Assembly (NCBI RefSeq): GCF_007673235.1
Contig: NZ_VDZH01000002.1
Coordinates: forward strand, 39,317-103,316
Source: Curtobacterium pusillum
GTDB taxonomy: Bacteria > Actinomycetota > Actinomycetes > Actinomycetales > Microbacteriaceae
Direction of reading: 5' to 3'
Length of the DNA: 64,000 bases
Shown: positions 60,911 through 64,000 of the stretch, piece by piece
How positions within the stretch are numbered: the first letter of the stretch is position 1
Layout: every line of letters begins with the position of its first letter
Made by a program: the position numbers and the translations under genes
The notes under the pieces: generated by a model
Seen by the model: the letters and a program-made list of their open reading frames with translations, nothing else
Databases searched by the model: none
Told to the model about the DNA's origin: nothing

Positions 60911-61788
60911 CGGACGACCTCCCGGAAGACCTCGCTGAGCCGCGGGACACGCGGCGAGAACGACCCGACGGTGCCGTGCTGGACGGCGCGCTGCAGGACC
61001 CGTTGGGCAGTGGGGTCGTCGGCTTCGAAGACGGCGTAGCCCCCGTCGAACTCGCGGACGGTGACGCCCGGTTCGTCGCGGAGCCAGGCGACGTCGCCCT
61101 CCACGAGGAGCTCCCACGCCGGCGGCCCGGCCTGCTTGCGCAGCTCGTCCTGCGGTCCGGCGGCACGGATGGTGCCGCCGGCGATCACCACGACGTCGTC
61201 GCACAGCCGCTCGACGACGTCCAGCTGGTGGCTCGAGAAGAGCACCGGGACGCCACCGGCCGCGGCTTCGCGCAGCACGGCGAGCACGACGTCGACGGCC
61301 ATCGGGTCGAGGCCGGAGAACGGCTCGTCGAGCACGAGGACCTCGGGGTCGTGGGCCAGCGCAGCGGCGACCTGCACGCGCTGCTGGTTGCCGAGCGAGA
61401 GCTTCTCGACGGCGTCGTCGGCGTGCGGCGCCAGGCCGAGCCGGTCGAGCAGGTCGGTGGTGCGGCTCGCGGCGGTGCGCTTGTCGACGCCGTGCAGCCG
61501 GGCGAAGTAGGTGATCTGCTCGGCGACGGGCATCTTCGGGTACAGCCCGCGCTCCTCGGGCATGTAGCCGAAGCGGCGTCGGTCGGCCGGGCCGATCGTC
61601 GCGCCGTCGATCGACACGGTGCCGGCGTCGGCCTGCAGCACGCCGAGCAGGATCCGCATCGTGGTGGTCTTGCCGGCACCGTTGCCGCCGACGAACCCGG
61701 TCAGGCGTCCGTCACCGACCGTGAACGTGACGTCGTCGAGCACGCGGCGGTCGCCGTACTGCTTGGTCACCCCGTCGATGGTGAGCAT
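60907..61788 (-). CDS. ABC transporter ATPase, NatA-like
   Basis: 293 residues. Walker A GGNGAGKTT, Q-loop MPEERGLYP, signature LSLGNQQRV, Walker B VLVLDEPFSGLDP, H-loop SSHQLD. The C-terminal 70 residues match the DUF4162 tail of this group. GAGGGG upstream of ATG, with TAGCGT further up. Works with the next permease. Confidence 0.88.
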   Translation of the reverse strand: MLTIDGVTKQYGDRRVLDDVTFTVGDGRLTGFVGGNGAGKTTTMRILLGVLQADAGTVSIDGATIGPADRRRFGYMPEERGLYPKMPVAEQITYFARLHGVDKRTAASRTTDLLDRLGLAPHADDAVEKLSLGNQQRVQVAAALAHDPEVLVLDEPFSGLDPMAVDVVLAVLREAAAGGVPVLFSSHQLDVVERLCDDVVVIAGGTIRAAGPQDELRKQAGPPAWELLVEGDVAWLRDEPGVTVREFDGGYAVFEADDPTAQRVLQRAVQHGTVGSFSPRVPRLSEVFREVVR

Positions 61789-61950
61789 GTCGTTCCCCTC
61801 TCGCGGCGGTTCGGTCCGCCTGCGTCGACGCTATTGCGCCGGGGTGGGGCGGTGCCTCCGGCTGGCGACGGGTTTCGGAGGCGCGATCTGCGGCGCCGAC
61901 TCCACCGCACGGGGGAGCGGACGTGGGCGGGGTCCGTCCGTGGTGCCGGG

Positions 61951-62658
61951 TCAGTCCGTGGTCTCGGGTCGGCCCGCGGTGCCGGCGACGCCGTGCTCGA
62001 ACGCCCAGACCACGGCCTGGATGCGGTCGCGCAGGCCGAGCTTCTGCAGCACGTTCGACACGTGGGTCTTCACGGTCGCCTCGCCCACGTAGAGCTCGGC
62101 GGCGATCTCGGCGTTGCTCAGACCCCGGGCGAGCAGTCGGAGCACCTCGGTCTCGCGCTCGGTGAGGCCGGCGCTGGCCAGCGCCGCGTCGGCTGCGGGC
62201 ACGGCGTCTGCGCTCGTCGGCGGGGCGGTCGCCGTCGCCCGGCTGATCACCCGCCGCGTCACGTCCGGGGCGAGCAGCGCGTCGCCCGCGGCCACCGTGC
62301 GGACCGCGTCGATCAGCCGTTCGGGAGAGGCGTTCTTCAGCAGGAACCCGCTCGCCCCGGCCTCGAGCGCCTGGAAGAGGGCGTCGTCGTGGTCGAACGT
62401 CGTCAGGACGAGCACCGCCGGGGGATCGGGGAGGGCCGCGATCCGCCGTGCCGCCTCGAGCCCGTCGACGTTCGGCATCTGGACGTCGAGGCAGACCACG
62501 TCCGGTCGGTGTCGTCGGACGGCCTCGACGGCTTCGGCGCCGTCCGCCGCTTCGCCGACGACGCGGAACCCCGGCTCGGACTCGAGGATGACGCGGAACC
62601 CGGCCCGGACGAGGTCCTGGTCGTCCGCGAGCACGATCGTCAGGTCGTCGGCAGCCAT
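61951..62658 (-). CDS. response regulator, NarL/LuxR type
   Basis: 235 residues. Receiver domain with LADDQDLVRAGF, phosphoacceptor in CLDVQMPNVDG (Asp near 58), and GFLLKNAS. The LuxR HTH is LTERETEVLRLLARGLSNAEIAAELYVGEATVKTHVSNVL. Overlaps the kinase gene by 19 bases. Probably controls the downstream ABC exporter. Confidence 0.88.
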   Translation of the reverse strand: MAADDLTIVLADDQDLVRAGFRVILESEPGFRVVGEAADGAEAVEAVRRHRPDVVCLDVQMPNVDGLEAARRIAALPDPPAVLVLTTFDHDDALFQALEAGASGFLLKNASPERLIDAVRTVAAGDALLAPDVTRRVISRATATAPPTSADAVPAADAALASAGLTERETEVLRLLARGLSNAEIAAELYVGEATVKTHVSNVLQKLGLRDRIQAVVWAFEHGVAGTAGRPETTD

Positions 62659-63911
62659 GCCCGCACCAGGTAGCCTCCCCGGGCGCGCGGCCCGATCTCG
62701 ATCCGTCCGCCCACCGCGGCGACGCGTTCGCGCATCCCCACGTGGCCGAGTCCGCTGCCCGCCGTGTTCCGCGGAGCGCGGTCGCCGTGCCCGTCGTCGG
62801 TGACCTCGACCTCGACGCAGTCGGCGAGGTACCGCACGCGGACGTCGGCCCGGGCGGTCGGTCCGGCGTGCTTGAGGACGTTCGTCACGGCCTCCTGCGC
62901 GATCCGGTACGCCACGGCGGACACCGTCGGCGGGATCTCCCGCGGTTCGCCGACGACCACGTACTCGGTGGGGTGGCCAGCCGTGCGGGCGGCGCCGGCG
63001 AGCTCCCCGATGCGGCCGAGGCCCTCGGTGCTCGGAGCGTCGCGGTGGTCGTCGCCCGCGGGGTCGTCGTCGTGGGAGCGGAGGGTGCCGAGCATCCGCC
63101 GGAGCTCCTCGACGGCGGTGCGCGCGCTCTCCTCGACGACGCCGAGGGACGCGGTGGCCTGCGCCGGGTCGCGGTCGATCACCCGTCGGGCGGCGCCGGC
63201 CTGCACGCCCATCAGCGAGACGTGGTGGGCGACGACGTCGTGCAGTTCGCGGGCGATCCGGACGCGTTCCAGCGTCACGGCCTGCGCGGCGCTCCGCTCG
63301 CGTTCGGCGGCGAGCTCGGCGGTCCGGACGTCCAGCTCGTGCTTCGCGACGGCCGAGGCCCACGCCCGGTTGCCGGCGTACCAGGCGGCACCGAAGTAGA
63401 TGACGTTGATCAGGATGTTGAGCAGCGAGAACGCGATGTAGGGCGGGATCAGCCCGCCGTCGTCGTTCGGCAGTGCGTTCGGGACGGCCCAGCCGAAGGC
63501 GATCCCGATGAAGAGCCAGGCGAACATGCCGCCGATCACGACCCACCGGACGGCCTCGGCCCGGACACGGTCGGAGCACCACGCTCCGACCGTGTACAGC
63601 GCGATGAACAGGGTGAAGTTGACGAGGAAGACCTCTGGCACGTGCAGGAGCTGCAAGGCCGCGAAGGCCAGTGCCGAGACGACGGCCATGCTCATCGGCC
63701 AGCGCCGGCGGAACGCGATCGGCGCGGCATTCGCGACGATCATCAGCGCGGAGACCCACCACGCGGCCTGGTCGTCGCCGTAGGTGCCCGCGGCGGTGTA
63801 GAGCGTCGTCGTGATCGCCAGGCCGGCACCGAGGACGAGCGCGAGGACCGCGTCCTGGCGGAGCTCGCGGCGCCCCACGGGCAGCCGCGTCCACTCCGTC
63901 GCCGTCCCCAT
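62640..63911 (-). CDS. sensor histidine kinase, HisKA_3 type
   Basis: 423 residues from ATG 63911. About six membrane helices (residues 20-170) and a short linker, then H-box IARELHDVVAHHVSLMGVQAG and the ATPase domain (QEAVTNVLKHAGP, DDGHG, GSGLGHVGMRERV). TAGCGT ends 7 bases before the ATG, so leaderless. First gene of the kinase/regulator pair upstream of the ABC exporter. Confidence 0.87.
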   Translation of the reverse strand: MGTATEWTRLPVGRRELRQDAVLALVLGAGLAITTTLYTAAGTYGDDQAAWWVSALMIVANAAPIAFRRRWPMSMAVVSALAFAALQLLHVPEVFLVNFTLFIALYTVGAWCSDRVRAEAVRWVVIGGMFAWLFIGIAFGWAVPNALPNDDGGLIPPYIAFSLLNILINVIYFGAAWYAGNRAWASAVAKHELDVRTAELAAERERSAAQAVTLERVRIARELHDVVAHHVSLMGVQAGAARRVIDRDPAQATASLGVVEESARTAVEELRRMLGTLRSHDDDPAGDDHRDAPSTEGLGRIGELAGAARTAGHPTEYVVVGEPREIPPTVSAVAYRIAQEAVTNVLKHAGPTARADVRVRYLADCVEVEVTDDGHGDRAPRNTAGSGLGHVGMRERVAAVGGRIEIGPRARGGYLVRAWLPTT

Positions 63912-63938
63912 GCGGACCACGCTAGCGGGTGGGGCCGT

Positions 63939-64000
63939 CTGGACTGGAGGCGCGGTGCGGGTGACCGACGTCGGTCACCCGCACCGCGCCTCCAGTCCAG
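63939..64000. repeat. palindromic repeat copy 8, right window edge
   Basis: 62-base perfect palindrome; each arm begins CTGGACTGGAGGCGCGGTGC and the centre is GACCGACGTCGGTC. Longest copy of the family. It lies just upstream of the kinase gene; the gene to the right is outside the window. Confidence 0.75.

Noticed and set aside
1..64000. Insertion sequences, integrases, CRISPR arrays, tRNA or rRNA genes
   Set aside because: No transposase motif, regularly spaced repeats or tRNA-like stem set was found on either strand. Absence of tRNA rests on reading by eye and would need a covariance search.

Overview
The window is high-GC DNA with dense genes, frequent 4-base ATGA/GTGA stop-start overlaps, many leaderless starts, LPxTG-like LAFTG anchoring and ABC-type sugar uptake operons. 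This points to a free-living or plant-associated actinobacterium of the Microbacteriaceae. The gene content and the recurring GGACTGGAGGCGCGG palindromes look most like Curtobacterium (inference, not proven from the window). No tRNA, rRNA, CRISPR array, insertion sequence or prophage gene was seen.

Layout. 1-6.1 kb: a zinc-dehydrogenase operon (formaldehyde-dehydrogenase-like) with a divergent LuxR-type regulator, then a membrane protein, two GNAT acetyltransferases, a VOC protein and a MerR regulator. 6.1-8.0 kb: a small accessory patch with a secreted four-cysteine hydrophobic protein that looks like a bacteriocin precursor, a two-helix membrane protein, a decayed relative of that protein, and an SdpI-like (immunity-family) protein. 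8.1-9.9 kb: a serine hydrolase and a phosphotransferase. 9.85-16.2 kb: a LacI-controlled ABC uptake module ending in a GH127 beta-L-arabinofuranosidase. 16.2-20 kb: an MntA/HepT toxin-antitoxin pair with a frameshifted hepT, small membrane proteins and a wall-anchored DUF3494 ice-binding-type protein. 20-27.4 kb: a second LacI-controlled ABC module flanked by two GH32 enzymes (probable fructan use).

27.4-33.5 kb: multidrug-type ABC exporter, esterase and DHA2 MFS pump. 33.6-37.7 kb: a CitA/CitB-type two-component system divergent from a CitMHS citrate transporter. 37.7-42 kb: phospholipase D family protein, lipoprotein, NUDIX hydrolase, a small acidic protein and a VapBC45-like toxin-antitoxin pair. 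42-46.2 kb: TetR, GPH-like sugar MFS, isomerase and Gfo/Idh/MocA dehydrogenase (polyol/sugar catabolism). 46.4-48 kb: divergent SDR and LysR. 48-51.8 kb: two lipoproteins, a WXG100-like protein and a DUF1023 hydrolase. 51.8-56.2 kb: a double-DivIVA mini-protein, a glycosyltransferase and a divergent dehydratase/MBL/KAS III operon resembling part of an olefin/beta-lactone-type pathway. 56.2-59.8 kb: amine oxidase, DUF3892-like protein, lipoprotein and YeiH family protein. 59.8-64 kb: an ABC-2 exporter and its two-component system.

Two sequence-level themes run through the window. Perfect or near-perfect GC-rich palindromes without a U-tract sit in most convergent gene gaps and probably act as bidirectional terminators. 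Their half-sites also occur inside coding sequences. In addition, about ten genes have a TANNNT -10 element 6-7 bases before the start codon and so are likely leaderless.
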